64,000 nucleotides of DNA from Fen-1298 sp050008835. Lineage in GTDB: Bacteria > Bacteroidota > Ignavibacteria > UBA10030. Location of the stretch: positions 25,750 to 89,749 of the forward strand of contig JBEKLV010000001.1 of assembly GCA_050008835.1 (NCBI GenBank), given 5' to 3'. Numbering within the stretch: the stretch's first letter is position 1; each line of letters begins with the position of its first letter. Below the pieces are notes generated by a model. That model was not told the DNA's origin. It saw only the letters and a list, made by a program, of their open reading frames with translations, and ran no database searches. Shown here piece by piece: positions 17,657 to 26,620 of the stretch. Made by a program: the position numbers and the translations under genes.

Positions 17657-18687
17657 GCGAAGTACTTGTATAATAACTCACCTGACCATTGGCAAACAAA
17701 AGCAGGAGAATATCGAATAATTGGACCGACAACATTATCCTTCACGAAAGAAAAAATCCTACTTTTCGGCAAAGCAGGAAAGAAGGAATAGAACAAAGGA
17801 GTTTCTATCGATCCCCAACCTGATTTAAAATTCCTCAATCCATCATTGTGGATATCTGTTTTACCAAAATCGAAAAAATCGAATCCCCGTTTTATCGCTT
17901 CCTGCATTGCCGTCCATATCATCAAATTGTTCGGCCTCAGTTGAAGCATAGTCTCATCTGATGCACCGTATTTGTAGGTGAGTGTTTTGGAAAAACCTGA
18001 AAACAATCCTGCACTAATGCAGTGAGAATCTGCAAAAACAAGAACGATAAATCCCAGGTTGACTTTGATAATATGCTTCCAAAGAACGTCAAAGAACTTT
18101 CTGGGTTGCACAGGTACACCAAGCCTTCTCCGTGTTTGAAGATGCAGATCATAGAATTGACCGACCGCACTTTGTTCATTCGTTACAAATGCCTGTAAGC
18201 CATCCCGTGCTGCTTTAAGTATGGGTTGTTGAACTTGCGTTTTCTTAAAAGTTGAAAATATTTTATCTATATCTTTGGATAAGGGAGTAATGTGAAGTGT
18301 TGAGTTTGTATCTTTTGTAAAACTATTTGGAATCGGCAACTCAGCACGAATCTCAACTTCGGATATTTGATTTGCCTTCTGTGAGAGTATAATGTGTTCC
18401 ATTATTTCGTTCAGTGAATTCGTATTACTGTACAACGGTGTGCAATGATCTGAGAATGGCAATGAAATCCATTTTCCTTTTCCACTGAAGGTGTGAATGC
18501 TGCAAAATGGAATACCAGCATTTATTGTCCCTTTCTCGTTTACTGCACATAATGCAAATACATCAAATCCATATTGTTCATGAAGAACTGATAACCATGC
18601 TGAATGGTGGAAAATCGTTGTATTCTTTTGACAAGAAATAAACTGAAGCCACTCTTTATTTTCTAACGGATTGATGATAGAAATCAC
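17653..18687 (-). CDS. FemAB/GNAT-fold aminoacyl- or acyltransferase
   Basis: 344 aa. N-terminal region (residues 1-50) contains the FHHSAWLSVLHEQYGF and later GKWISLPFSDHCTPLYS blocks seen in FemAB-like proteins of polysaccharide loci. The C-terminal half has RRRLGVPVQPRKFFDVLWKHI, ISAGLFSGFSKTLTYKYGASDE and AMQEAIKRGFDFFDFGKTDIHNDGLRNFKSGWG, which is the second GNAT-like domain. Family members transfer amino acids (Fem) or acyl groups. Coupled to the deacetylase downstream, it could acylate an amine unmasked by deacetylation (inference). Confidence 0.82.
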   Translation of the reverse strand: MISIINPLENKEWLQFISCQKNTTIFHHSAWLSVLHEQYGFDVFALCAVNEKGTINAGIPFCSIHTFSGKGKWISLPFSDHCTPLYSNTNSLNEIMEHIILSQKANQISEVEIRAELPIPNSFTKDTNSTLHITPLSKDIDKIFSTFKKTQVQQPILKAARDGLQAFVTNEQSAVGQFYDLHLQTRRRLGVPVQPRKFFDVLWKHIIKVNLGFIVLVFADSHCISAGLFSGFSKTLTYKYGASDETMLQLRPNNLMIWTAMQEAIKRGFDFFDFGKTDIHNDGLRNFKSGWGSIETPLFYSFFPALPKSRIFSFVKDNVVGPIIRYSPAFVCQWSGELLYKYFA

Positions 18688-18748
18688 TTTTTAACCAATG
18701 TAAATACTGAAACAGTGTCATCGAAAAGAATGTACCCATGCAACATGA

Positions 18749-19909
18749 TTACATCTCCTGAATAATGCCAATGTACTTGTGCTGTTGATCTGACCAACTA
18801 TACTTCTTGAAGAACCCGTCGGCATTGAGCACTTGCCGCTCTCGTAGCGAAGAGTCCCTTGCGAGTTCAATGATTCGCTGTGCCATATTTTCAACATTTT
18901 CCGGTTCAAAATATGAAACCATCGATTCGTTAAAGTAACGCTGGATAACATTTAAGCTCGGAGCTACAACTGGTAATCCAACAGCCAAATACTCCATGAG
19001 CTTCACAGGTAACATGCATCGGTCTCCAATGAGAGTTTTCCTGTTTGCGAGGATGCCAATATCATATTGCTCAATTTCTTGTTGAAGCATTTCGACTGGA
19101 ATAAAATCCTTGAAGAAGATAAGAGAATCAAGGATTCCTTTCCTACGGCAGGTAAGTATAAGTGTTTCCTTTTGTTCGCCATTACCGATGATCGTTAACG
19201 TCAAAGGTACAATCTTGCTTGCTTTCTCTGTAGCTTCTATTGCCAAGTCTAGACCTAATCGATAAGTGAGCGTCCCGTGATAAACAAGCCTGATCGGAGG
19301 ATTTCTAGAAACATCTTTACGTCGATAGAATATCTTATCATCAGGTAAGTTCATTATGATAGCCATATTGGGGTGTGCAATACCACTCTCTTGTAAATAA
19401 TCCATTTGTGAATGGTCCGCACAGATTACTGTATCTGAATACTTCACCGAAATAAGGGTTTGAAGCTTGGTAGCAAAATAAAGTAATTTCCTTTTAAAAC
19501 CAGAGAACTTTGTGAAAACCGCAGCAATCATAATATCATGCATATCAAGAATGATAGCTGCCCCGAAGATCTTCGGAATAAGAGTACAAAAAACAAGAAA
19601 GTCCGGTTGGTTATGAACATGGATAGCATGATATCGCTCTCTTATATACATCTTGGAAACTACAAATGTTGCTGCGACAAAGAATGTAAAATAACTTGTT
19701 AAATACCTTAAAATATTATCGCCCTGATATTTGACGCCTATAAATGTGATAGACAATGAAGCACCATTAACAAAAACATTTTTCGAATATCGATCATAGA
19801 GACAAACAAGATCAACTGAAATCCCTTTGTTTAAGAGAGTATGTACATAGGCGCGGATTCGGGCATCGGTATAATATTCTGCATATGCAATCATCAATAC
19901 CTTACCCAT
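18749..19909 (-). CDS. GT4-family glycosyltransferase
   Basis: 386 aa. IIAYAEYYTDARIRAYVHTLLNKG at the N-terminus, LVYHGTLTYRLGLDLAIEATEKA, TIIGNGEQKETLI, and MLPVKLMEYLAVGLPVVAPSL (the EX7E-region equivalent) define the GT-B fold. The N-terminal domain holds hydrophobic stretches typical of the acceptor-binding side. A 61-bp gap separates it from the FemAB gene downstream. Donor sugar unknown. Confidence 0.88.
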   Translation of the reverse strand: MGKVLMIAYAEYYTDARIRAYVHTLLNKGISVDLVCLYDRYSKNVFVNGASLSITFIGVKYQGDNILRYLTSYFTFFVAATFVVSKMYIRERYHAIHVHNQPDFLVFCTLIPKIFGAAIILDMHDIMIAAVFTKFSGFKRKLLYFATKLQTLISVKYSDTVICADHSQMDYLQESGIAHPNMAIIMNLPDDKIFYRRKDVSRNPPIRLVYHGTLTYRLGLDLAIEATEKASKIVPLTLTIIGNGEQKETLILTCRRKGILDSLIFFKDFIPVEMLQQEIEQYDIGILANRKTLIGDRCMLPVKLMEYLAVGLPVVAPSLNVIQRYFNESMVSYFEPENVENMAQRIIELARDSSLRERQVLNADGFFKKYSWSDQQHKYIGIIQEM

Positions 19910-20021
19910 TATTTCTCCTCTGCGTTATGAAATATATCGAAATGTAAAAATAGATAGAATTCCGTTTTGTATAAAAATAAATATCATGACCAGAATTTAG
20001 ATGTGGAAAACATTCTGCAGA

Positions 20022-21926
20022 TCAAACACCCGGACTATGCAGTAAAAACTGTTGTCCCCATTGTTCTATTGATAATAAAAGGAACAGAAGTCGTTGATGA
20101 TCAGCATTTCCTTTCTTATGGTCGTTATATAGTTTTGTGATATAAGGAATATGTAAGTAATGATGGGAGATGGAGTTCTGCGACAATACGTAGTCCATAA
20201 GTTTCTCTCCCAAGGAGGCTTTTAGCCATTTTTCAACAGGGTTATTAAAACCGATTTTGGGTTGATACACAATTTCTTTTGGCAGATATGTTTCGCATAC
20301 CTTCTTATGAATATGTTTCCCATGCAGTCCTTTGATCTTTAAAGATGCAGGAATAGTAAGTGCAGTTGTTGCAAATTCGATGTCGAGAAATGGTACACGC
20401 GCCTCGATACCGGCTGCCATCGCCATCTTGTCTTCACTGAGAAGAAGATTCTCTGAAAGAGAACTGAACATATCGTAAAACAACATTTTTTCAAGAAGAG
20501 TACCCTTCACCCTCGTCCCCAATATTTTCCTTACTTCTCTCACAGCATCGTCCTCTCCCTTCTCATTCGAACAATGAGAGAGTTCGTCTCCAAATAATAA
20601 GGCACGGTCGGCTGGAGTAGTAATACTTGCTGCGCTGGCTATCTTTGCATAATCATCTTTCTGAAGAAGAAATTCTGACAATCTTCTAAATTGATTTCTG
20701 CGGTCAAGATTCCAGGGGAGCAGAGAGAGAGATCTTGCTAATGATGCAGAAAGGAAAGGCATTTTTTCGCTATAGTACATCCCTAAATATCGATCATAGC
20801 CGGCAAAGGGTTCATCGGCTCCCTGGCCATTGAGAATTACTTTCACCACTCCCTTTGCCATTTCTGCAACAAAATAATAGGCAGCAGCGGATTCGTTCCC
20901 TAAGGGTTCCTCAAGATGCCAGAGATAACGTTCCAAGAAGTCCGTATAATCTTTTGCTGCAACTCTTCTCTGATGAAATGCCGCACCAAACCGGGCTGCA
21001 TTTGCTTGTGCCCGCGCCGTTTCATCATCTTCAGTTTTTCCACCTTCAAATGATACAGTAAAAGCATGGACACCCTTCCCTGCATAGCGGGTCATAAGAG
21101 AAAGAATCGCTCCGGAATCAACGCCTCCGCTCAGAGATACCCCGACCGGAACATCTGCCATCATTTGACGTTGAACCGCTTTCTCGAAATTCGTACGAAG
21201 CAGATGTATCCATTCGTCTTCCTGTCTGGAATGGTCGATGACGATCTCTCGATCCCAATATGATTTCAATACTATTCCCGATTGATCGCTGACACTCAAC
21301 CAGTGAGCCGCCGGTAGTTTTTGAACAGTACGAATGAATGTATGTGGAGCAGGGGTATGACGAAACGTTAAACAGAGATGAAGGGCATCCAAATTTAATT
21401 CCTTCTGCATTTTCGTATAATGCAAAATCGACTTCATTTCCGATGCAAAGACCACTCCGTTGTCATTGAATGCATAATAGAGAGGCTTCACACCGAAATG
21501 ATCCCTTGCAAGAAAAAGTTTACGCTTCTTTGAATCCCAGAGAGCAAAGGCAAAAATTCCATTAAACCGATTTGTGCAACTTTCACCAAATTCTTCATAG
21601 GCATGAATAATAACTTCTGTGTCGGACCGTGTCTTGAATATATGCCCTCGTCGGAGAAGGTAATCCTTGAGATCGAGATAATTATAGAGCTCACCATTGT
21701 AAACGATCCAGACAGTACCATCCTCGTTGCACATAGGCTGATCACCAGTCGATAGGTCTATAATGGAAAGTCTTCGATGACCTAAGCCCAGGCCAACTGC
21801 ATCTTCAAAGTGGAATCCGGCACCATCCGGTCCCCTATATTCCAGAAGATTCGTGGAATCCTTGAACCTATTCACATCAACGGGAGCTGAACTTTTAAAG
21901 TTATATATTCCAACAATTCCGCACAT
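20022..21926 (-). CDS. asnB: Glutamine-dependent asparagine synthetase-like amidotransferase
   Basis: 634 aa, full-length AsnB. The glutaminase domain starts MCGIVGIYNF with the nucleophile Cys2 (after Met removal), then GHRRLSI (50-56), NGELYN (78-83) and SDTE (101-104). The synthetase domain has the ATP-pyrophosphatase loop VSLSGGVDSG (264-272) and later LNGQGADEPFAGYDRY. It transfers ammonia to an activated carboxylate. In polysaccharide loci AsnB relatives can amidate uronic acids, so either general asparagine supply or glycan amidation is possible. Flanked by a 5' fragment duplicate at 23140. Confidence 0.93.
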   Translation of the reverse strand: MCGIVGIYNFKSSAPVDVNRFKDSTNLLEYRGPDGAGFHFEDAVGLGLGHRRLSIIDLSTGDQPMCNEDGTVWIVYNGELYNYLDLKDYLLRRGHIFKTRSDTEVIIHAYEEFGESCTNRFNGIFAFALWDSKKRKLFLARDHFGVKPLYYAFNDNGVVFASEMKSILHYTKMQKELNLDALHLCLTFRHTPAPHTFIRTVQKLPAAHWLSVSDQSGIVLKSYWDREIVIDHSRQEDEWIHLLRTNFEKAVQRQMMADVPVGVSLSGGVDSGAILSLMTRYAGKGVHAFTVSFEGGKTEDDETARAQANAARFGAAFHQRRVAAKDYTDFLERYLWHLEEPLGNESAAAYYFVAEMAKGVVKVILNGQGADEPFAGYDRYLGMYYSEKMPFLSASLARSLSLLPWNLDRRNQFRRLSEFLLQKDDYAKIASAASITTPADRALLFGDELSHCSNEKGEDDAVREVRKILGTRVKGTLLEKMLFYDMFSSLSENLLLSEDKMAMAAGIEARVPFLDIEFATTALTIPASLKIKGLHGKHIHKKVCETYLPKEIVYQPKIGFNNPVEKWLKASLGEKLMDYVLSQNSISHHYLHIPYITKLYNDHKKGNADHQRLLFLLLSIEQWGQQFLLHSPGV

Positions 21927-22100
21927 CTCAACTCATGAGTTTGTCATAATATGTATAAAATATGATTGCACTTGAATGCAGAAATATACTTTACAGGATT
22001 ATAGTTATCTTCTTTTCCCCAAGTGCAATACATCTAACGACTATTCATAGAATGATATTATTTGATATTTCATATTATTCTATATAAAAACATCAAAATA

Positions 22101-23045
22101 TTAATTAACATTTGTTTTTATTTTTAGAGTCAATTTACTCGTACTTATGGATAGCATTTTTTCCTTTGACTTGAAACTTGGATTTTCTTCAATAAATTTT
22201 GCCATTGTTTCTGGACTCATATAGAAAAGTGGATCAATTTTAATCCATAATTTATCAGCATTAATTAACGAATAGTAATCTTCCATGAGAAGCCGATTGG
22301 TATAATTAAAATCGGAGGTTAAAATATTCCAGATGTCATTCGAATATTTATGCATGTTTAATCGGGAAATAGATTTATCTATATATTCAAAATGATCATT
22401 GTGATCTATGATATGAATTGAAATACCATGTACATTCAAAACATTACATACCTCATGAAAACTGCGCGATAATATCAGCTTGGGAATATGTTCAAGCGTT
22501 GCAAATGAAATTAGTGCGTCAACTTTGCTATCTGAAAATGTCACCGACAATTTTGAAATATCTAAGGGATAAATATATTTATAATTTGTTAATTCAAGAA
22601 ACTCTTTCAAGTTGGTCATTTTAGATAAAATTTTCAATTTCGAGTTAAATTCAATGGAGTTAAATATCTTATAAGTACCATAAATTTCATATTTGTGTGA
22701 CTCTTCAATAGCAGAAGACAAAGTACTTAGTTTAGCTTTAATACTATCATTTCTCATGAGACAAGATATATCTGACATACTAAAATTTTCAAAGCCCATC
22801 AAATAAGCTAAAGCAGGCAATTCGACACTCCAACCGCTGCCAACTTCTAATATTATTTTATTCTTGTAATTATGAGAAAAATGTACGATTAAGTCTTCAA
22901 GAATGGATATACGTAGATAAGTATTAAATGGATCGGCCGGATCAAGTTCGGTTTTTCTTATTTTTTTTATCCACTGGTTTATTTGAAAACCGTAAGGTAC
23001 TATACTTAAAAATTTTTGAACAACCGCTTTTGCAAGCCAAATCAT
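22101..23045 (-). CDS. Class I SAM-dependent methyltransferase, AT-rich
   Basis: 314 aa. KIILEVGSGWSVELPALAYL gives the SAM GxGxG-like loop and FSMSDISCL the acidic loop; VDALISFATLEHIPK and SFHEVCNVLNVHGISIHIIDHNDH follow. The gene is notably richer in A+T than asnB and than the genes around it, and it lies between asnB and a broken copy of the asnB 5' end, which points to insertion by transfer. Substrate unknown, most likely a glycan or lipid-linked sugar. Confidence 0.85.
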   Translation of the reverse strand: MIWLAKAVVQKFLSIVPYGFQINQWIKKIRKTELDPADPFNTYLRISILEDLIVHFSHNYKNKIILEVGSGWSVELPALAYLMGFENFSMSDISCLMRNDSIKAKLSTLSSAIEESHKYEIYGTYKIFNSIEFNSKLKILSKMTNLKEFLELTNYKYIYPLDISKLSVTFSDSKVDALISFATLEHIPKLILSRSFHEVCNVLNVHGISIHIIDHNDHFEYIDKSISRLNMHKYSNDIWNILTSDFNYTNRLLMEDYYSLINADKLWIKIDPLFYMSPETMAKFIEENPSFKSKEKMLSISTSKLTLKIKTNVN

Positions 23046-23139
23046 AAAATATCTATTGGGGATATTATTCGATATTATTTACTATTTTTAGATTATCTTT
23101 AACTATTATTATTTGAATTAGATATTTCCGCGATACAGA

Positions 23140-23343
23140 TATAGAGAGGCTTCACGCCGAAATGATCCCTTGCAAGAAAAAGTTTACGCTTCTTTGAATC
23201 CCAGAGAGCAAAGGCAAAAATTCCAAAGTGGAATCCAACACCATCCGGTCCCCTGTGTTCCAGAAGATTCGTGGACTCTTTGAACCTGTTCACATTGACG
23301 GGGCTGAGCTTTAAAAATTATATATTCCGACAATATCGCACAC
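23140..23343 (-). pseudogene. asnB: asnB 5' fragment with internal deletion
   Basis: Compared with the intact asnB at 20022-21926, this stretch keeps codons for the N-terminus (VCDIVGIYNF, with Met1 as GTG and Gly3 to Asp) and then a nonsense TAA at codon 11, plus a one-base deletion in the Pro16 codon. It continues to GFHF (codons 37-40), then joins directly to GIFAFALWDSKKRKLFLARDHFGVKPLY, skipping codons 41-122 (about 246 bp). It also ends near codon 150. The order and shared words show it is a duplicated and then degraded asnB start. Confidence 0.9.
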
Positions 23344-24350
23344 TACCCAACCCTATCACCTATCTGTTTCATTGTCAATATCTCAAGCTCACCACGGTTC
23401 CGTTTTGATGCAATATACTCTAATATCGGGAAGAAAAAGCCCTCCATTTGGTCCTTCGGGATAGATGGGTGAAACCAAAAATGGCAGATAGCTTTCTTTT
23501 CAATTGCTTTATCAACGTACTTCCGGAGCTTATAATTCACAAAATTAAAATCCCACCCTGTCTCATCTACATCAAATGCCACTGAATCGTGGAGTGCAAT
23601 GAGACCATTTCCAAGTGTCTCCGGATATCCAAGCTCTTTGAGATCGTTAGTTTTATATCGGATAACCTTGAATCCATGTTGAGCCAACAAATTAAAATTA
23701 CCAAATTGATTTCTTGGGAACACAAACGAAACTGGTTTTATGCCGAACCGAGCCATCGCTTTTTTGCATTCTTCGAGTTCTGCAGCGATAAGTTCAGGAG
23801 TACTATTTCGGTTTGAGAAGTCACAATGCGAGAATGAATGGGAGCCGATTTCATGCTTCACACTTGATTTCAGAATTTGTTCAATAAGATCAGGGGCGTA
23901 AAACTCAGGATTCCTTTTGAAATCGCTGCAAGGGTCGAAATCGTACCAATCCCCCTTTATATATTCCCAGATTTCATTTTCAAAGTAAGCCGGTCGCGGC
24001 ACCTGGTTATGAGCACGACCGTTTTCCTTTTTGCAGGAATCAAGAAAGAGATGACCAACTGTGGCCCAGGTAATTGGTATTTCAAGCTCGTTCATTTTTT
24101 TAAGGATGATGGGAAAGTGATTTCTTTCCCGTCGCCCCATTTCAATCGGATCGACCTTTAGCTTAGAAAATTGCCACGCCCAGGCAAGTTCAAAATCAGC
24201 GGAGATACAGACCACACCTTTTTGAAAATGTGTGTGTACTGCATCGACAAATTTCGGTTTGATGCCCAGCGAAAAAACGATCTTCGATAATACAATCCTT
24301 CCCGGAGTTGGAAGAATTGAACGTATTCCAGTATAAATAGATTTTATCAT
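23343..24350 (-). CDS. NodB-type polysaccharide deacetylase
   Basis: 335 aa. VVCISADFELAWAWQFSK carries Asp52 at the catalytic/metal position, with WATVGHLFLD. HEIGSHSFSHCDFSN gives the metal histidines, and SFVFPRNQFG is the third motif. The C-terminal ICHFWFHPSIPK completes the active site. Its stop codon overlaps the asnB fragment's first codon; its start overlaps the stop of the upstream glycosyltransferase by 4 bp, so expression is coupled with it. Third deacetylase of the locus. Confidence 0.88.
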   Translation of the reverse strand: MIKSIYTGIRSILPTPGRIVLSKIVFSLGIKPKFVDAVHTHFQKGVVCISADFELAWAWQFSKLKVDPIEMGRRERNHFPIILKKMNELEIPITWATVGHLFLDSCKKENGRAHNQVPRPAYFENEIWEYIKGDWYDFDPCSDFKRNPEFYAPDLIEQILKSSVKHEIGSHSFSHCDFSNRNSTPELIAAELEECKKAMARFGIKPVSFVFPRNQFGNFNLLAQHGFKVIRYKTNDLKELGYPETLGNGLIALHDSVAFDVDETGWDFNFVNYKLRKYVDKAIEKKAICHFWFHPSIPKDQMEGFFFPILEYIASKRNRGELEILTMKQIGDRVG

Positions 24351-25492
24351 CTTACAACCACGCTCTGCTGAAGAGTGTTATCATAGATCATTTCGAGTCG
24401 TCTTGTACCCACACGCAAATCCAAATCGTTCTTTGCTTTTTCTTGTGCTTTTTTCCCTAACCGTTCTCTCAATTCCGGATGTGTTGCAAGTTGAAAAATG
24501 GCTTCTGCCATTGCTTCGATATCTCTTTCTCTTGTCAGTAAACCCTCTTCACCATGCCGAATGATAGAAGGAATACCCGCATGATATGTGCTAATGACGG
24601 GAAGTCCATTCGCCATCGCTTCTACAATTGTCCCTGGAATCCCTTCTTTGTCGTAATCATTCAGTGTAATGCTTGGCAGGATGAAAATATCTGCATTCCT
24701 GTAGAATTCTTGCAGCCGATTATCATAATGTGGAATATAACCATGAAAAAAAACTCTGTTCATTAAACCGGTTTGTTGTACTTCTTTTCTAACGATACTC
24801 TCGTATGCACCCACCCCCACCAGATGATACTCAAAATTGCTTGTTCCGTATTTTGTCTCTAACAACGCAAGTGCTCTCACAACGAGATGTTGAGCTTTTT
24901 TTTCTTCTATGGTTCCAACACTCAATATGATGAATTTGTTATTTCTCCGATGATACTGTCTGGAATCATTGAAAAATTTTGTTATATCAACACCATAATA
25001 ATGTACATCTATTTTTGACTCCGGACAACCGAGAGCGATCATATCCTTTTTCATATCTTCGCTCATTGCGAGGAATCGAGAATACTCCTGAAATATACGC
25101 GGATAGAAGAATTTTGCACTGCCTAGAAATTTATTCGGGAAACTCGAAACATCATATCCATAGCTGGAACATATTTTAGGGACAGAGAATCTCGATGTGA
25201 GTTTGTGAAAAATAATCGCGTCGACTAAATAATGGGTGTGAATCAGATCTATATGATGTTGGGCCAGTTCGTCATACAATAATGAAGCAGTGCGAGTTGA
25301 TAAGTAATTTGCCGTCCGAGAAAACAACGATAAAGAAGAAGGTACACAGATTTCTTTCGTGCATGGCAACGATTTTGTATGAACCATAGTCCCGACTAAA
25401 ACATTATATCCTTGAATAGAGTTAATCTGATTGGCGATAAATGTCTCTGTCGGAGCGCAGAACTTGCGCATAAGATGCAAAACGGTTTTCAT
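24347..25492 (-). CDS. GT4-family glycosyltransferase
   Basis: 381 aa. HLMRKFCAPTETFIANQINSI is a common N-terminus of GT4 enzymes; IILSVGTIEEKKAQHLVVRALALL begins the donor domain; VFFHGYIPHYDNRLQEFYRNADIFILPSITLNDYDKEGIPGTIVEAMANGLPVIS carries the acidic EX7E-region. It overlaps the genes on both sides by 4 bp (ATGA), so this part of the operon is tightly coupled. Confidence 0.9.
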   Translation of the reverse strand: MKTVLHLMRKFCAPTETFIANQINSIQGYNVLVGTMVHTKSLPCTKEICVPSSLSLFSRTANYLSTRTASLLYDELAQHHIDLIHTHYLVDAIIFHKLTSRFSVPKICSSYGYDVSSFPNKFLGSAKFFYPRIFQEYSRFLAMSEDMKKDMIALGCPESKIDVHYYGVDITKFFNDSRQYHRRNNKFIILSVGTIEEKKAQHLVVRALALLETKYGTSNFEYHLVGVGAYESIVRKEVQQTGLMNRVFFHGYIPHYDNRLQEFYRNADIFILPSITLNDYDKEGIPGTIVEAMANGLPVISTYHAGIPSIIRHGEEGLLTRERDIEAMAEAIFQLATHPELRERLGKKAQEKAKNDLDLRVGTRRLEMIYDNTLQQSVVVR

Positions 25493-26619
25493 GATATCAA
25501 AGAGCCCATAGCATGGAGTGTTTTTTCTGCGACTATGCGTGGGTGATGGTTCTGCAAAACATAATCGTAAGCCGCGTCAGCTTTCCGTCGAAAGTATTCT
25601 CTCTCCACTGCAAACTGATGCAATATGTTTATCAGGTGTTCAGTGTTTTCATATTCGTATGTTGTTCCGAGACGATCATGATCGAGAAGATATGACACTC
25701 CTCCGACATTAGAGGAAACGATTGGAACCTTCATGGCCATTGCTTCGAGGAAAATCATCGGTGAATTTTCTTGCTTTGAGGTATGCACAAGAGCACTGGA
25801 ACGACCCAGCAACCTCTTGATTTCTTCTCTACTCACTGCCTGTCTTAATTCAATAGTTTTATTATTTGCGATTATTGACTGTAAATAGCCAAAATATTTC
25901 GGATCGTCCACCGGACCGCAGAAGATACACCGTAAAGTCATCTCTTTCTGCAATTCCAAAATCGTCTTAATTAAGATGTGCTGCGATTTAAGCCGGGTAT
26001 AAGCCCCAATGTTTAAAATAATAATTTCATTATCCTGTTTTTTGTCCAACTGTCTCGCAAAAAAGTGTTCAGATACCGCATTGGGAATCTTAAAAACTTT
26101 TTTACACTCACCAAACTTGTTCCCTAAGAGTTCAACGACATAGGGAGATACCGCTATGAAATTGTCATACTGTGTGTGAATATAACTCTCAATTATGGAT
26201 TCATACTGGTGGCTCCAGTACTCAGCTCCCTGCCAAAACTGTGCCTCTTTTTTTTTGATTCCATGGATTGTGAAAACTTTCGGAACATTAACGTTTAATG
26301 CAGCCAACGCCATCGTCGGATGATCTATTACATTCACGACATTCGGTTGAAGTTGCTGTATAAGTTTTTGCACACGAGGGATATTCCAGAGTGTCGAAGG
26401 TCGTTGGTACCAAGTATGGACAGATTGGACGAAGTAATATGTGATCCCATGTTGAACCACGACAGAATCACTCTGCATATTCTTTGAAATAGAGACAACG
26501 CTAATTTCATGCTCTTCGGTAAAATACGCCAGTCCTTCACACAATGATTGAACTGCGGCTTGTACACCACCGGTACTCATACTATCAAAAGGGAGATTTG
26601 CCAAGAAGAGGGCTTTCAA
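25489..26619 (-). CDS. GT4-family glycosyltransferase
   Basis: 376 aa. ANLPFDSMSTGGVQAAVQSLCEGL marks the acceptor domain. ILNIGAYTRLKSQHILIKTILELQ begins the donor domain, and SSALVHTSKQENSPMIFLEAMAMKVPIVSSNVGG carries the EX7E-like motif (ENSPMIFLE). One base separates it from the AsnB-like gene upstream, and it overlaps the next gene by 4 bp. Confidence 0.9.
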   Translation of the reverse strand: MKALFLANLPFDSMSTGGVQAAVQSLCEGLAYFTEEHEISVVSISKNMQSDSVVVQHGITYYFVQSVHTWYQRPSTLWNIPRVQKLIQQLQPNVVNVIDHPTMALAALNVNVPKVFTIHGIKKKEAQFWQGAEYWSHQYESIIESYIHTQYDNFIAVSPYVVELLGNKFGECKKVFKIPNAVSEHFFARQLDKKQDNEIIILNIGAYTRLKSQHILIKTILELQKEMTLRCIFCGPVDDPKYFGYLQSIIANNKTIELRQAVSREEIKRLLGRSSALVHTSKQENSPMIFLEAMAMKVPIVSSNVGGVSYLLDHDRLGTTYEYENTEHLINILHQFAVEREYFRRKADAAYDYVLQNHHPRIVAEKTLHAMGSLIS

Positions 26620-26620
26620 C

